A stretch of DNA of 64,000 nucleotides from Gracilimonas amylolytica (lineage in GTDB: Bacteria; Bacteroidota; Rhodothermia; Balneolales; Balneolaceae): assembly GCF_002911695.1 (NCBI RefSeq), contig NZ_PQBS01000037.1, positions 38,024-102,023 on the forward strand. The letters run 5' to 3'. The notes below the pieces were generated by a model. It was not told where the DNA came from. It made no database searches and worked only from the letters and a program-made list of their open reading frames with translations. Made by a program: the position numbers and the translations under genes. Shown here in pieces: positions 7,908 through 16,970 of this stretch. Positions within the stretch are counted from its first letter, which is position 1. Each line of letters begins with the position of its first letter.

Positions 7908-9380
7908 ATGAATACGACTGTAAGGAATATATTTGGAGTGGCTGCGGCCATTTTAGTTCTATTGGGATTTAATCTGGCCACAGATTCAAGCTCCGTTAGC
8001 TTTAATACAGCTGAAAATGATAAGGTGAAATCAGCTGAGAGCAGATCCGTCAATACCCTTCAGGATTTTAACGATGCCATCGTGGACATCGCTGAAAAGA
8101 CAAATCCATCCGTAGTAACCATTACCACCAAGCGAACAGAGGAAGTGCGGGTCATCAATCCCTTTGCTCAGTTCTTTGGAAACCCAAGAGATCAGGGTGA
8201 AACCCGTGAAAGAACTCAGCGTGGACTCGGTTCCGGAGTGATCGTATCCGAAGAGGGATACATCCTGACCAACAACCATGTGATCGCGGAAACGGATGAG
8301 ATCACCGTAAGAATGTTCAATGGTAATGAGGTGAAGGCAGAATTAGTAGGAACCGATCCACAAACCGACATTGCTGTGTTAAAAGTAGAGGTGAATGATC
8401 TGCCGGCTGTAAATATGGGTGACAGTGATAATCTTAAAGTGGGGTCATTTGTATTGGCTATTGGAAGTCCTTTGGATGAATCACTGGCCCACACTGTTTC
8501 TTTTGGTATTGTGAGTGCACGCGGGCGATCATTGAATAATTTAACCGCCTATGGAGATTACATTCAAACCGATGCCGCCATTAATCCGGGTAATTCGGGT
8601 GGTGCCCTGATCGATGTGAATGGTAATTTAGTAGGTATCAACTCAGCTATTGCATCCCGATCAGGAGGAAATGACGGTATTGGTTTTGCGATTCCTGTGA
8701 ATCTGGCGAAAAGGATCATGACCGATCTGATCGAGGATGGAGAAGTAAGCCGAGGATATCTCGGAATGTACACCGGTGGCGAAGTGGACCAAACCATGGC
8801 ACGTGCCCTCGGTCTTGATAATATTCGCGGGGTGATCGTTGGACGCGTAGAGGAAGGTGGTCCTGCTGATAAAGCCGGTTTGCAACAACAGGATGTGATC
8901 GTATCGCTGAACGGAGAGCAGATCAGAAACTGGGATGCCTTCAGAACAGAGATAGCCTCCAAAAAACCGGGGGATAAGATCGAACTTGGCCTAATACGGG
9001 ATGGGGATGAAATAGAGCTAACCGTTACCTTAGGTGAGCGTCCTGAAGGTGAAGTGGCCGCAGCCGATCCCGCACAGATGGAAAGTATGCAAGAGCGACT
9101 GGGTTTTACAGTGACCGGATTAGACGGATCCTTACGTGATCAACTACAACTGGATTCAGACACAGAAGGCGTGGTCGTACGATCCATAAGTGAAGGCAGT
9201 ACTGCTTACGAGAGAGGATTGCGCAGGGGCGATGTGATAACCCGGGTTAAAAGGATCGAAGTATCAAGTTCTTCTGAATTCTATGATGAAGTTGAAAAAG
9301 CCATAGATGCCGGAGACGAGGTTTTACTGCTGACCGTGCTAAGGAACGATATCGAGCAGTTTATTGCTTTTGAGCTATAG
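7908..9380 (+). CDS. htrA: Periplasmic serine protease/chaperone, HtrA/DegP family
   Basis: HtrA proteins degrade or refold damaged envelope proteins. The 490 residues begin with a hydrophobic segment (about 8-24) that is a signal peptide or anchor, so the enzyme works in the periplasm. The trypsin-like domain has an intact triad: His124 (TNNHV), Asp154 (TDIAVLK) and Ser230 (NPGNSGGAL). Two PDZ domains follow (about 285-375 and 405-485), the arrangement of the Do/DegQ group, and the second ends close to the C-terminus. It has its own upstream region after the hsp20 terminator. Downstream lie two hairpins and a long non-coding stretch. Confidence 0.95.
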   Translation: MNTTVRNIFGVAAAILVLLGFNLATDSSSVSFNTAENDKVKSAESRSVNTLQDFNDAIVDIAEKTNPSVVTITTKRTEEVRVINPFAQFFGNPRDQGETRERTQRGLGSGVIVSEEGYILTNNHVIAETDEITVRMFNGNEVKAELVGTDPQTDIAVLKVEVNDLPAVNMGDSDNLKVGSFVLAIGSPLDESLAHTVSFGIVSARGRSLNNLTAYGDYIQTDAAINPGNSGGALIDVNGNLVGINSAIASRSGGNDGIGFAIPVNLAKRIMTDLIEDGEVSRGYLGMYTGGEVDQTMARALGLDNIRGVIVGRVEEGGPADKAGLQQQDVIVSLNGEQIRNWDAFRTEIASKKPGDKIELGLIRDGDEIELTVTLGERPEGEVAAADPAQMESMQERLGFTVTGLDGSLRDQLQLDSDTEGVVVRSISEGSTAYERGLRRGDVITRVKRIEVSSSSEFYDEVEKAIDAGDEVLLLTVLRNDIEQFIAFEL

Positions 9381-9385
9381 AAGAC

Positions 9386-9431
9386 TTTGTACCCCAAAAC
9401 CAAGACCATGGTCCCTGATACGGATCATGGT
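9386..9431 (+). terminator. First of two related hairpins after htrA
   Basis: TTTGTACCCC (9386-9395) precedes a 10-bp stem with one G-T pair (9405-9414 with 9422-9431) closed by the 7-nt loop CTGATAC. The following T run is poor (TTTCTATCTTA), so it may be a weak terminator or an RNA-stabilising 3' hairpin of the htrA transcript. The same lead-in and loop recur at 9541-9589. Confidence 0.5.
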
Positions 9432-9540
9432 TTCTATCTTACTGATTGATAAACTCTATTGAATGCCTTGGTATTTACGAATAATTACAAGGCATCTTTC
9501 TTCAGATGTTTTTATCTTAAGGGCGAAGAAATTTTTGATT

Positions 9541-9594
9541 TTGTACCCCGAAAAACCCAAACCCTGAGTTCTGATACAGCTCAGGGTTTTTTTA
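9541..9594 (+). terminator. Second related hairpin, strong terminator
   Basis: TTGTACCCC (9541-9549) leads to a perfect 10-bp stem, AAACCCTGAG with CTCAGGGTTT (9559-9568, 9580-9589), with CTGATAC in the loop and a T tract after it. It has the same lead-in and apical loop as the hairpin at 9386-9431, so the two look like duplicates, or a small gene or RNA between them once had or still has its own terminator. Confidence 0.75.
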
Positions 9595-9663
9595 TGGCAT
9601 GAATTTCCCTGTCACAGAGGCTTATCCGACGATATTCATGCCACATTCATAAATCCTTCTATT

Positions 9664-10147
9664 TTATTTAACCTGAGTTCGAAATAATTCTTTTGAAGTT
9701 GTCATCCTTGTAGATGTTTTAGGTAATTCGATGACAATGTTGGTTAAGATGAAGACCCTGAAGGGGTCACATCTGAATAGCCCAGGATAAAGCCGCGTAA
9801 GCGGGTGCAACCCTGGGATACATAGTCCAAAAAAAGAAAACCCAAGAAAACAGAGATGCCAGTGTCTCTGTTGGTTTTCGCAGGGTTGCGGGAATCTGGT
9901 CATTAAAGAGAAGTTTGCCCAAGCTTCGAAAACCATGAGAGGTTTTAAACATGAATCGGGCGAAGCTTTGTTCAATGTACGCTTATTAACCCCGGACTGC
10001 TTCCATGCTATCGCATTTCATTGTCCGGGGTTATTCAGATGTGGCCCCTTCAGGGCTTTTTTAAATTTAGAAACTACCCTCGAATTATCTAACCTCTATA
10101 AGAGTGACAACCAAGAGGTAGTTTTATATCGAACTCACGTTATTTAG
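9664..10147. repeat. Large imperfect inverted-repeat element between htrA and clpB
   Basis: The two ends of this stretch are diverged inverted copies of one sequence of roughly 130-150 bp. Matching blocks include TGAGTTCGA at the outer ends and CCTGAAGGGG followed by CACATCTGAATA toward the inside (about 9755-9779 and, inverted, 10033-10061). Each copy then runs into a CCC-rich hairpin (CCCAGG...CCTGGG; CCCCGGAC...GTCCGGGG). The centre holds more small stems (CAGAGA/TCTCTG near 9850-9870; AAAACC/GGTTTT near 9929-9946). Open frames on both strands here are short and are mirror products of the repeat, so I do not call them genes. The CCTGAAGGGG block resembles an intergenic repeat common in Bacteroidota genomes (from memory). 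Confidence 0.65.
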
Positions 10148-10256
10148 TCAGATGTGAATTTCGGCAGAAGCCGGTACTGAAATTATGTCAATATTCAGGT
10201 ATAGGCATGATTTTGGTCATATTAATATCGAAACAAGAGAAAAAGGAGATTTTAAT

Positions 10257-12896
10257 ATGAACTTGAACAAATTTACGCTTAAAGCACAGGAAGCCGTTCA
10301 GAAAGCACTGGAGCTCGCACAAAGCGGGAACAATCAGGCGGTTGAACCGGCTCATATTTTGAAGGCTTTTCTGAGTGATCAGGATAGCATCGTAAACACA
10401 TTACTGGGTAAGCTTGGGGCCAATCCATCAGCCATCAGTAAGGTAGTGGATTCCATTCTGGAACGTTTGCCAAAAGTACAGGGAGCATCCGTTTCGGGCC
10501 AATATCTTTCCAATACCAGTAAAGAGCTGTTTGATATAGCTCAGAAAGAAGGCACGAAGCTTGGAGATGAATATATCAGCTCGGAGCATGTACTGATCGG
10601 TATGGCAAGTATCAAAGGTGAGATCGCCAGCCTGTTGAATGACCAGAACGTGACTAAGGAAAATATTCTGAAAGTGCTTCAGGATGTCCGCGGAAACCAA
10701 ACGGTTGATGACCCAAATGCCGAAAGCCGGTATGGAGCCCTGAAAAAGTACGGCCGCGACCTGAACGAACTGGCCGAAAAGAATAAACTGGATCCCGTTA
10801 TTGGCCGTGATCAGGAGATCCGGCGCGTGATGCAGATCCTGACCCGGCGTACCAAGAACAATCCAGTTCTGATCGGTGAACCCGGGGTGGGTAAGACCGC
10901 CATTGCAGAAGGTATGGCTTTGCGAATTGTGCGCGGTGATGTGCCTGAAGGACTTAAATCAAAACGTATTGTGGCCCTCGATATGGGATCGCTGGTAGCA
11001 GGTACCAAATTCCGCGGTGAATTTGAAGAACGACTTAAAGCCGTGGTGAAAGATGTATCCGATTCTGACGGGGAAGTGATCCTCTTCATTGATGAGATCC
11101 ACACACTGGTTGGAGCCGGAGCTACGGAAGGCGCCATGGATGCTGCCAATATCCTGAAGCCCGCACTGGCACGGGGAGAACTCCATGCCATCGGTGCCAC
11201 CACCCTTGATGAATATCGAAAATACATTGAAAAAGACAAGGCTCTCGAACGCCGACTTCAAACTGTACTGGTTGGTGAGCCGAGTGTGGAAGATACCGTA
11301 TCCATCCTCAGAGGATTGCAGGAACGTTATGAAGTGCACCATGGGGTTCGGATCACGGATGCGGCTGTGGTTGCAGCGGCAGAACTTTCGCATCGTTACA
11401 TCGCTGATCGGTTCCTGCCGGACAAAGCCATTGACCTGATCGATGAGGCAGCTTCACGGTTACGCCTGCAAATTGATTCCCTGCCGGAAGAACTGGATGC
11501 CATAGAGCGACAGATCCGTCAGCTGGAGATCGAGCGAGAGGCCCTGAAACGGGAAAAGGATCAGTCCAAGATGAAAGGCATCGAGAAGGAACTGGCCGAC
11601 CTTGAGGAGCAGCGCAAAACCATGCGTGTTCAGTGGGAACAGGAGCGTGAGCTCATCCAAAAAGTGCGTGATACCAAGCAGGCTATTGATGATGCCCGAA
11701 ACGAAGCGGACAAGGCCGAGCGTCAGGGTAATTATGAGAAAGTTGCCGAATTGAGATATGGAACCATCACCAAGCTGGAAGATGAGCTGGAAGATGCTCA
11801 AACCAAACTGGATGAGATGCAGGAAGATCAGTCCCTTCTAAAAGAGGAAGTGGATGCTGAGGATATTGCGGATATCGTATCCAGGTGGACAGGCATTCCG
11901 GTGCGCAAGATGCTGCAAAGTGAGCGTAAGAAATTACTTCACCTGGAAGAGGTCTTGCATAAACGAGTGATCGGACAAGACAAAGCCATCGAGGCGGTAT
12001 CGAATGCGGTTCGTAGATCGCGGGCCGGACTTCAGGATGAACAGAAACCGATCGGTTCGTTCTTCTTCCTCGGTTCAACCGGTGTGGGTAAGACCGAGCT
12101 GGCTCGTTCACTGGCAGATTTCCTGTTTAATGATGAGCAGGCGATGATCCGCATTGATATGAGTGAGTATATGGAGAAACACAGTGTCAGCCGTCTGGTT
12201 GGTGCTCCTCCGGGCTATGTGGGATATGATGAAGGTGGTCAGTTAACGGAAGCCGCTCGCCGGCATCCGTACTCAGTCATCCTGCTGGATGAGATCGAGA
12301 AAGCCCACCCTGATGTATTCAATATTCTGCTTCAGGTGCTGGATGAAGGTCGCCTGACAGATAACAAAGGCGTAACGGTGGACTTCAAGAACACCATCAT
12401 CATCATGACTTCCAATATCGGTTCACACCTGATCTCCAATGAGATCGAGAAATCAGGTGGTAAAATGTCTGATGAGAAGTATGATGAGCTGCAGAACAAG
12501 CTGATCGAACAGCTCAAGCAGACGATCCGGCCTGAGTTCCTGAACCGTGTGGATGATACGATCGTGTTCCATCCACTGGGCCAAGAGCACATACGGGCTA
12601 TTGTGGATATTCAAATGAGACGCGTTCACGAGATGCTGGCCAAGAGCCATGTGAAGCTGGATGTTCCGGACAATGTGAAAGACTGGCTGGCCGTGCGCGG
12701 ATACGATCCGGTGTATGGTGCCCGACCGCTGAAGCGTGTGATACAGCAGAATATCACAAATAAACTGGCTTCACTGCTGATCAGCAGAGATGAGGAAGGC
12801 CCGGTTCATTTCGAGGCAACCATGAGCAAAAATGGGGAATCCATTGAATTTGCTGAGGTTGTGGAAGATGCCGAAGCCTGGGCAGAAGCGGATTAA
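10257..12896 (+). CDS. clpB: ATP-dependent disaggregase ClpB
   Basis: ClpB is a hexameric AAA+ machine that pulls apart protein aggregates with DnaK. I choose ATG 10257 (879 residues), which has an AAAAGGAG ribosome-binding site 8 nt upstream, not the earlier in-frame ATG at 10185, which would add 24 unrelated residues. Domains in order: Clp N-domain repeats (about 5-145), first AAA+ module with Walker [10 protein letters not shown], a long charged coiled-coil middle domain (about 405-530) that distinguishes ClpB from ClpA and ClpC, and a second AAA+ module with [18 protein letters not shown] pore-loop region and the D2 small domain with [10 protein letters not shown]. All motifs are intact. 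No CIRCE-type operator is visible upstream. Confidence 0.97.
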   Translation: MNLNKFTLKAQEAVQKALELAQSGNNQAVEPAHILKAFLSDQDSIVNTLLGKLGANPSAISKVVDSILERLPKVQGASVSGQYLSNTSKELFDIAQKEGTKLGDEYISSEHVLIGMASIKGEIASLLNDQNVTKENILKVLQDVRGNQTVDDPNAESRYGALKKYGRDLNELAEKNKLDPVIGRDQEIRRVMQILTRRTKNNPVLIGEPGVGKTAIAEGMALRIVRGDVPEGLKSKRIVALDMGSLVAGTKFRGEFEERLKAVVKDVSDSDGEVILFIDEIHTLVGAGATEGAMDAANILKPALARGELHAIGATTLDEYRKYIEKDKALERRLQTVLVGEPSVEDTVSILRGLQERYEVHHGVRITDAAVVAAAELSHRYIADRFLPDKAIDLIDEAASRLRLQIDSLPEELDAIERQIRQLEIEREALKREKDQSKMKGIEKELADLEEQRKTMRVQWEQERELIQKVRDTKQAIDDARNEADKAERQGNYEKVAELRYGTITKLEDELEDAQTKLDEMQEDQSLLKEEVDAEDIADIVSRWTGIPVRKMLQSERKKLLHLEEVLHKRVIGQDKAIEAVSNAVRRSRAGLQDEQKPIGSFFFLGSTGVGKTELARSLADFLFNDEQAMIRIDMSEYMEKHSVSRLVGAPPGYVGYDEGGQLTEAARRHPYSVILLDEIEKAHPDVFNILLQVLDEGRLTDNKGVTVDFKNTIIIMTSNIGSHLISNEIEKSGGKMSDEKYDELQNKLIEQLKQTIRPEFLNRVDDTIVFHPLGQEHIRAIVDIQMRRVHEMLAKSHVKLDVPDNVKDWLAVRGYDPVYGARPLKRVIQQNITNKLASLLISRDEEGPVHFEATMSKNGESIEFAEVVEDAEAWAEAD

Positions 12897-12922
12897 GAAT
12901 TAAAAATTCAAAATGATAGATT

Positions 12923-12958
12923 AAAAATGGGTTGTGGTGAAAGCTGCAGCCCATTTTT
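12923..12958 (+). terminator. Terminator after clpB
   Basis: A 9-bp stem AAAAATGGG / CCCATTTTT (12923-12931, 12950-12958) encloses an 18-nt loop and ends in a T tract. It sits 27 nt after the clpB stop and could work in both directions, since the neighbouring gene converges on it. Confidence 0.75.
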
Positions 12959-13077
12959 GTTTTGCTAAGTACTGACTTCCCTCCGGAGGGACACCGGTTC
13001 GTTCTTGCTCAAGTCGCTCTGCGTTGGAGCAATAAATTCATGTACCTCGATACTAAGGACTCGTATGAGCTTTTGTT

Positions 13078-14127
13078 TTAATAGCTAGTTGCTGCAGTTT
13101 TGAGTTGTTCAGAATATTTGTAAATATCAGTTAGTGATTCAATATCAACTCTTTGTCCATTTTTCTCTTCATCAAATAAAGTCAAATACCAGTTTGTAGA
13201 GTTAAAATGCAATCTGCAAATTGGCTGTCTATTGTTATCGTCTAATAGAATTCCCATATAGCTTTTTGTATCTCGATGAACAACTCTTTTAGGATCAACA
13301 ACTGATGAAACAATGGCTTTCACAATATGGAATCCTTCAATTTCTTCTTCAGTAGTAACAACTCCGTTATCAGGTTCAGATACTTCGTCAATCTGTAGCT
13401 CTTGATCATCCTCTTCTTCATCAAAAGCGGAATCAATTTTAGCATTGATTTTTTCTCTGATGAATTGATTGAAAGCTTTTTTAACAATTGGAGTAAATTG
13501 TTCTTCAGTATTACTTGTAAACCTTCCATCATAAACTAATGATGTGAAAAATTTGACAAACTCTTTTGTAGGCTCCTCTAAAAGTTTCGCTATTTCACGT
13601 TTAATAGCTTTGGTGTATTTAAGTTCAACAGCAGTTTCTAAAGTTGCATCTAAGTCAAAAGTACCTTTTGATATTTTTTTTAGTTGTGGGATTAAATGTT
13701 CATCAATATTGAGCAGGTCCAGTTCCATGTATGGTTTATCATCCATTTTGTTGGATTCTTCTAAATCCGAATAGAAGTGATAAAATCTACCATCCGTGAC
13801 AATCCCAAGTTTTGCCTCACTTACAGAGTAATAGCGATATAATTGAGAAGGAGCTTTTTCAGATAAATTTGTATCAAACTTTTTACACTCAAAGAGAATA
13901 GCAGGCTTACCATCAATAAAAATTGCATAATCAACTTTTTCACCCTTCTTAATACCAACATCAGCAGTGAATTCTGGAACAACTTCATCGGGATTAAATA
14001 CATCATAACCCAATGATTTAATGAACGGCATTACAAATGCATTTTTGGTAGCCTCTTCAGTTAACACCTTGTCTTTCTGCCTTTCAATATTATTGGCGAT
14101 TGATTTGAGCTGATCAATTAAATCCAT
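13078..14127 (-). CDS. Solitary HsdR-N-like restriction-type nuclease
   Basis: The first 150 residues resemble the N-terminal nuclease domain of type I restriction subunit HsdR (PD-(D/E)xK fold): D67 in KVDYAIF, then E80 and K82 in ILFECKKF, give the D...ExK catalytic set, and downstream QLYRYYSV and GIVTDGRFYHFY fit the same domain. At 349 residues there is no helicase/translocase part, and no methylase or specificity gene is nearby. The remainder has an acidic stretch (about 222-248) and a C-terminal part of unknown role. The gene is clearly more A/T-rich than its neighbours and is flanked by repeat-like DNA, which suggests acquisition. It may cut foreign DNA or serve another nucleic-acid role; family members of this kind are often annotated without known function. 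Confidence 0.75.
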   Translation of the reverse strand: MDLIDQLKSIANNIERQKDKVLTEEATKNAFVMPFIKSLGYDVFNPDEVVPEFTADVGIKKGEKVDYAIFIDGKPAILFECKKFDTNLSEKAPSQLYRYYSVSEAKLGIVTDGRFYHFYSDLEESNKMDDKPYMELDLLNIDEHLIPQLKKISKGTFDLDATLETAVELKYTKAIKREIAKLLEEPTKEFVKFFTSLVYDGRFTSNTEEQFTPIVKKAFNQFIREKINAKIDSAFDEEEDDQELQIDEVSEPDNGVVTTEEEIEGFHIVKAIVSSVVDPKRVVHRDTKSYMGILLDDNNRQPICRLHFNSTNWYLTLFDEEKNGQRVDIESLTDIYKYSEQLKTAATSY

Positions 14128-14215
14128 TTTTCCCTTTAAACTATTTAATAACTGATTGTTAGTGTAATGAAATATTTTGATAGAATCTAATGAATAACTA
14201 TTTCAGAATACTCAT

Positions 14216-14254
14216 TCTCGTTCCGAAGGTCTCGTTCGGAATGCCTGCCGGAAC
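14216..14254. repeat. Degenerate palindromic repeat between nuclease gene and mutS2
   Basis: CGTTCCGAAGG and CGTTCGGAATG-type half sites, followed by CCGGAACTTCCGG, form overlapping short palindromes in the 217-bp gap. They resemble dispersed bacterial repeats built on CGTTCCGA...TCGGAACG. The copy is imperfect. Confidence 0.35.
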
Positions 14255-14344
14255 TTCCGGTTCCTTGTCTATAAGTGATACCTTGGCGATGAAGCAGATC
14301 AGCTGACCCAAAAAATAATTGTTCGCATCACCATAAACCTTACC

Positions 14345-16756
14345 CTACTTCAATTCAACGATCGTAACCCCGGCGCCACCTCGTTCAATCGGTGCCGTTT
14401 CAACCCGTTTTACATCATTACGGGTGTTTAAATATGATTGGATCTGACTTCTCAAGATCCCATCTCCTTTGCCGTGAATGATCTCAACCTGATTCATATT
14501 TCTGAAAACAGCCCGGTCTATGTATTGGGTGACTTCATGCAGGGCATCCTCAGTTCTCATACCCCGTACTTCAATGGATGGCTTCACAAGACCTTTGGTC
14601 AGGTCACTGTCACCCACAATGACCGATGAACGGGCTTTCGATATCTTTTTCTTTTTGGGCTGCTCCACTTTTACCAGGTTCTTATACTTGGTCTTTAGCC
14701 TGAGTCCTCCCGCCTGAACCACAGCGTTTTTACCGGTGATCTCAACTAACTCTCCCGTTGTATGGCCATCTTTGAACCGAACATGGTCTCCAGTTTTGGG
14801 TGGGTCATCGGTGACCTGCTCCCGCTCCTCTTTTTTCTCCTCAATTTCCTTCAGCGATCGGTCGATGTCCTTCTTTTCCTGATCCACTTCCTTGCGGATC
14901 TCCTTGATCTCATCCTTATCCGCCTTATTCTGCTCAACGATGCGCTGTACCGCCTGTTCTACCCGTTGATTGGCCGAATCCATGATGGATTTAGCTTCCT
15001 TCAAAGCCTTCTCACGGATCTTCTCCTTATCCTTTTCAATGGCTTGTATCTTATTTTCGAATTTCTTCCGTTCCGATTCTGCCTTGGCCTGAAGGGAGGT
15101 GTATTTGTCTTTTAACTCAGCAGCTTGCTGGGACTTGGTTTCCAATTCAGTGATAAGCGATTCCATCTTATTCTTAGCCTCCCCCAGCAATACCCTCGCT
15201 CGTTTCAGTACATCTTCATCAAGTTGCATACGCTGAGCGATCTCAAAAGCGTAACTGCTTCCGGGTATTCCTTTCTTGAACTTGTACGTAGGGGAGAGGG
15301 TCGCCTGATCAAACTCCATGGATCCGTTTACCGCCATAGGATGTTCGTGTGCAAATACTTTCAGTGAACCGTGATGGGTGGTTACAATCACCTTACAGTC
15401 CTGCTCCAGCATGCGTTCGATAAACGACTGGAAAAGGGCTCCACCTTCCTCAGGATCGGTACCCGCAGCGGCTTCGTCGATCAAAACCAGGCTTCCGGCC
15501 TCAAATTTCTTGATGGTTTCCCGCATCCACTGGAGTCGGGATGAAAAGGTACTCAGGTCATCTTCAATGGATTGATCATCCCCCATATCTACAAATAATC
15601 CTGAGAAAATGGGTAATTCAGAAGTCGGGTCGGCCGGTACTCCAAAACCGGATTGCATCATCAGGGATAACAATCCCACGGTCTTCATGGCAACAGATTT
15701 ACCGCCCGCATTGGGTCCGGTGATCATCAGGCAGCGTTCATCCTCTTCCATCTTCAAAAACAATGGGATGATGGTTTCCCGGTCTTCCTTTTTACGGATG
15801 TTGAGGTTTTTGAGCCGTAAGATCGGGTTATAGGCTTCTTTTACACTCAGGTAATTCTTTTGGGCTAAAATGGGAATCTGACCTTCCAGCTTTTTGGTAA
15901 GCTTGGCTTTCGCTGCGATCACATCGATCTTGGCAAGGAACAGGGTATTTTGATCGATATAATCTCTGTTCTTTCGGACATGATTGGTCAGTTCCCGCAG
16001 GATCCGTTCGATCTCCCGTTGTTCCTCAGCTTCGAACTGCCTGATCTCATTGTTCATATTCAGGGCTTCAACCGGCTCAATGTAAACCGTTTGTCCGCTT
16101 GAGGAGACATCATGCACAAAGCCCTGTACTTTCCTCTTGAACTCAGCCTGAATTGGGATCACCATTCGGCCATTACGAATCGTGGCACCTTCATCAGAGG
16201 TCATGCCATCTTTAGCCGCTTTGCTCATGGCCCGGTTTATGGTGCCGCGAAGGTCACTTTTTCTCTTGTTTAATTTTCTCCGAATGGATTGAAGTTCAGG
16301 ACTGGCATCATCCCTGAGTTCACCATGGTCTGTGACCTTCTCTTTAATGCTTTTTTCAAGATCCTTCATTGGGATGAGTCCCTCTGAAACTTTAGTAAGT
16401 TCCGGATACTCATCGCTCCTCTGCCTGATAAAACTTTTGACCCTGCGGGTCACCGAGCAGATCTTAAGAATATCCACAAAGGCAGGCAGGGGGATCAGGC
16501 TTCCTTCAGCTTTGGAAGCTGAGAGGTAGTCTCGAATCTCGGGGACTTCACCTAAAGGAAAGGGATCCGGGTCCTCCAGGATCTGCAGCATTTCGGCCGT
16601 CTGACTGGTAAGCAGTTCAACTCGTTTGGGGTCGGAGGTAGGTCGTAGTGATTCGAGAAGTTCTTCTGAACGAACAGACTGGGTAAGCTTCAGGGCTGCT
16701 ATTCGGATTTGCTCAAAGCCAAGTTTATCTAAAAGGGAGTCGGGGTATATCTTCAT
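14345..16756 (-). CDS. mutS2: Endonuclease MutS2
   Basis: MutS2 is a MutS paralog without the mismatch-recognition domain; in other bacteria it suppresses recombination or rescues collided ribosomes. The 803 residues contain a core/lever region, the ATPase with Walker A ITGPNAGGKSVAMKT and the DDQSIEDDLSTFSSRL block, a long charged coiled coil (about 515-640), a small KOW-like beta region (about 640-690) and a C-terminal Smr domain (about 720-803; EVRGMRTEDAL and the HGKGDGIL motif). The architecture is full length and intact. It stands alone between the nuclease gene and a repeat-rich gap. Confidence 0.96.
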   Translation of the reverse strand: MKIYPDSLLDKLGFEQIRIAALKLTQSVRSEELLESLRPTSDPKRVELLTSQTAEMLQILEDPDPFPLGEVPEIRDYLSASKAEGSLIPLPAFVDILKICSVTRRVKSFIRQRSDEYPELTKVSEGLIPMKDLEKSIKEKVTDHGELRDDASPELQSIRRKLNKRKSDLRGTINRAMSKAAKDGMTSDEGATIRNGRMVIPIQAEFKRKVQGFVHDVSSSGQTVYIEPVEALNMNNEIRQFEAEEQREIERILRELTNHVRKNRDYIDQNTLFLAKIDVIAAKAKLTKKLEGQIPILAQKNYLSVKEAYNPILRLKNLNIRKKEDRETIIPLFLKMEEDERCLMITGPNAGGKSVAMKTVGLLSLMMQSGFGVPADPTSELPIFSGLFVDMGDDQSIEDDLSTFSSRLQWMRETIKKFEAGSLVLIDEAAAGTDPEEGGALFQSFIERMLEQDCKVIVTTHHGSLKVFAHEHPMAVNGSMEFDQATLSPTYKFKKGIPGSSYAFEIAQRMQLDEDVLKRARVLLGEAKNKMESLITELETKSQQAAELKDKYTSLQAKAESERKKFENKIQAIEKDKEKIREKALKEAKSIMDSANQRVEQAVQRIVEQNKADKDEIKEIRKEVDQEKKDIDRSLKEIEEKKEEREQVTDDPPKTGDHVRFKDGHTTGELVEITGKNAVVQAGGLRLKTKYKNLVKVEQPKKKKISKARSSVIVGDSDLTKGLVKPSIEVRGMRTEDALHEVTQYIDRAVFRNMNQVEIIHGKGDGILRSQIQSYLNTRNDVKRVETAPIERGGAGVTIVELK

Positions 16757-16808
16757 TAATGAGGTTTGGACTGAATATGCTGACTCCTAAAGATAAAGGT
16801 AGCAGCAC

Positions 16809-16962
16809 TCGTTCCCAAGCAGGCTTTGGAGGTGCACTGTTTGCTCCAATGCAGAGCGTAGCAGCGAGATTTAACTGGAATCGATCCCAAGCCGGAGCGT
16901 CGGAATCGTTCCCAAGCTCCTGCTTGGTGAACTAGTCTTAAATCGGAGCTTGGGATCGATTC
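16809..16962. repeat. Cluster of REP-like repeats built on TCGTTCCCAAGC
   Basis: The unit TCG(T/A)TCCCAAGC occurs at 16809-16820, 16881-16892 and 16906-16917 and inverted at 16948-16959. The second and fourth copies form a perfect 15-bp inverted repeat (GAATCGATCCCAAGC with its complement, 16878-16892 and 16948-16962). Nested inside is CCAAGC-tcct-GCTTGG (16912-16927). The sequence resembles a repeat seen across many bacterial genomes with CGTTCCCAAGCTCC...TGGGAACG. It fills the gap between mutS2 and the TonB receptor gene. Confidence 0.65.
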
Positions 16963-16970
16963 TAAACGGG

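Noticed and set aside
9664..9975. 103-residue minus-strand frame, and the 70-residue plus-strand frame at 9935-10147, as genes
   Set aside because: Their similar C-terminal halves arise because the DNA is an inverted repeat; they lack start signals and look like translations of an intergenic repeat.
10150..10256. A possible sigma-54 promoter before clpB (AGGCATGATTTTGGTC)
   Set aside because: The -12 half lacks the required GC and the spacing is off.
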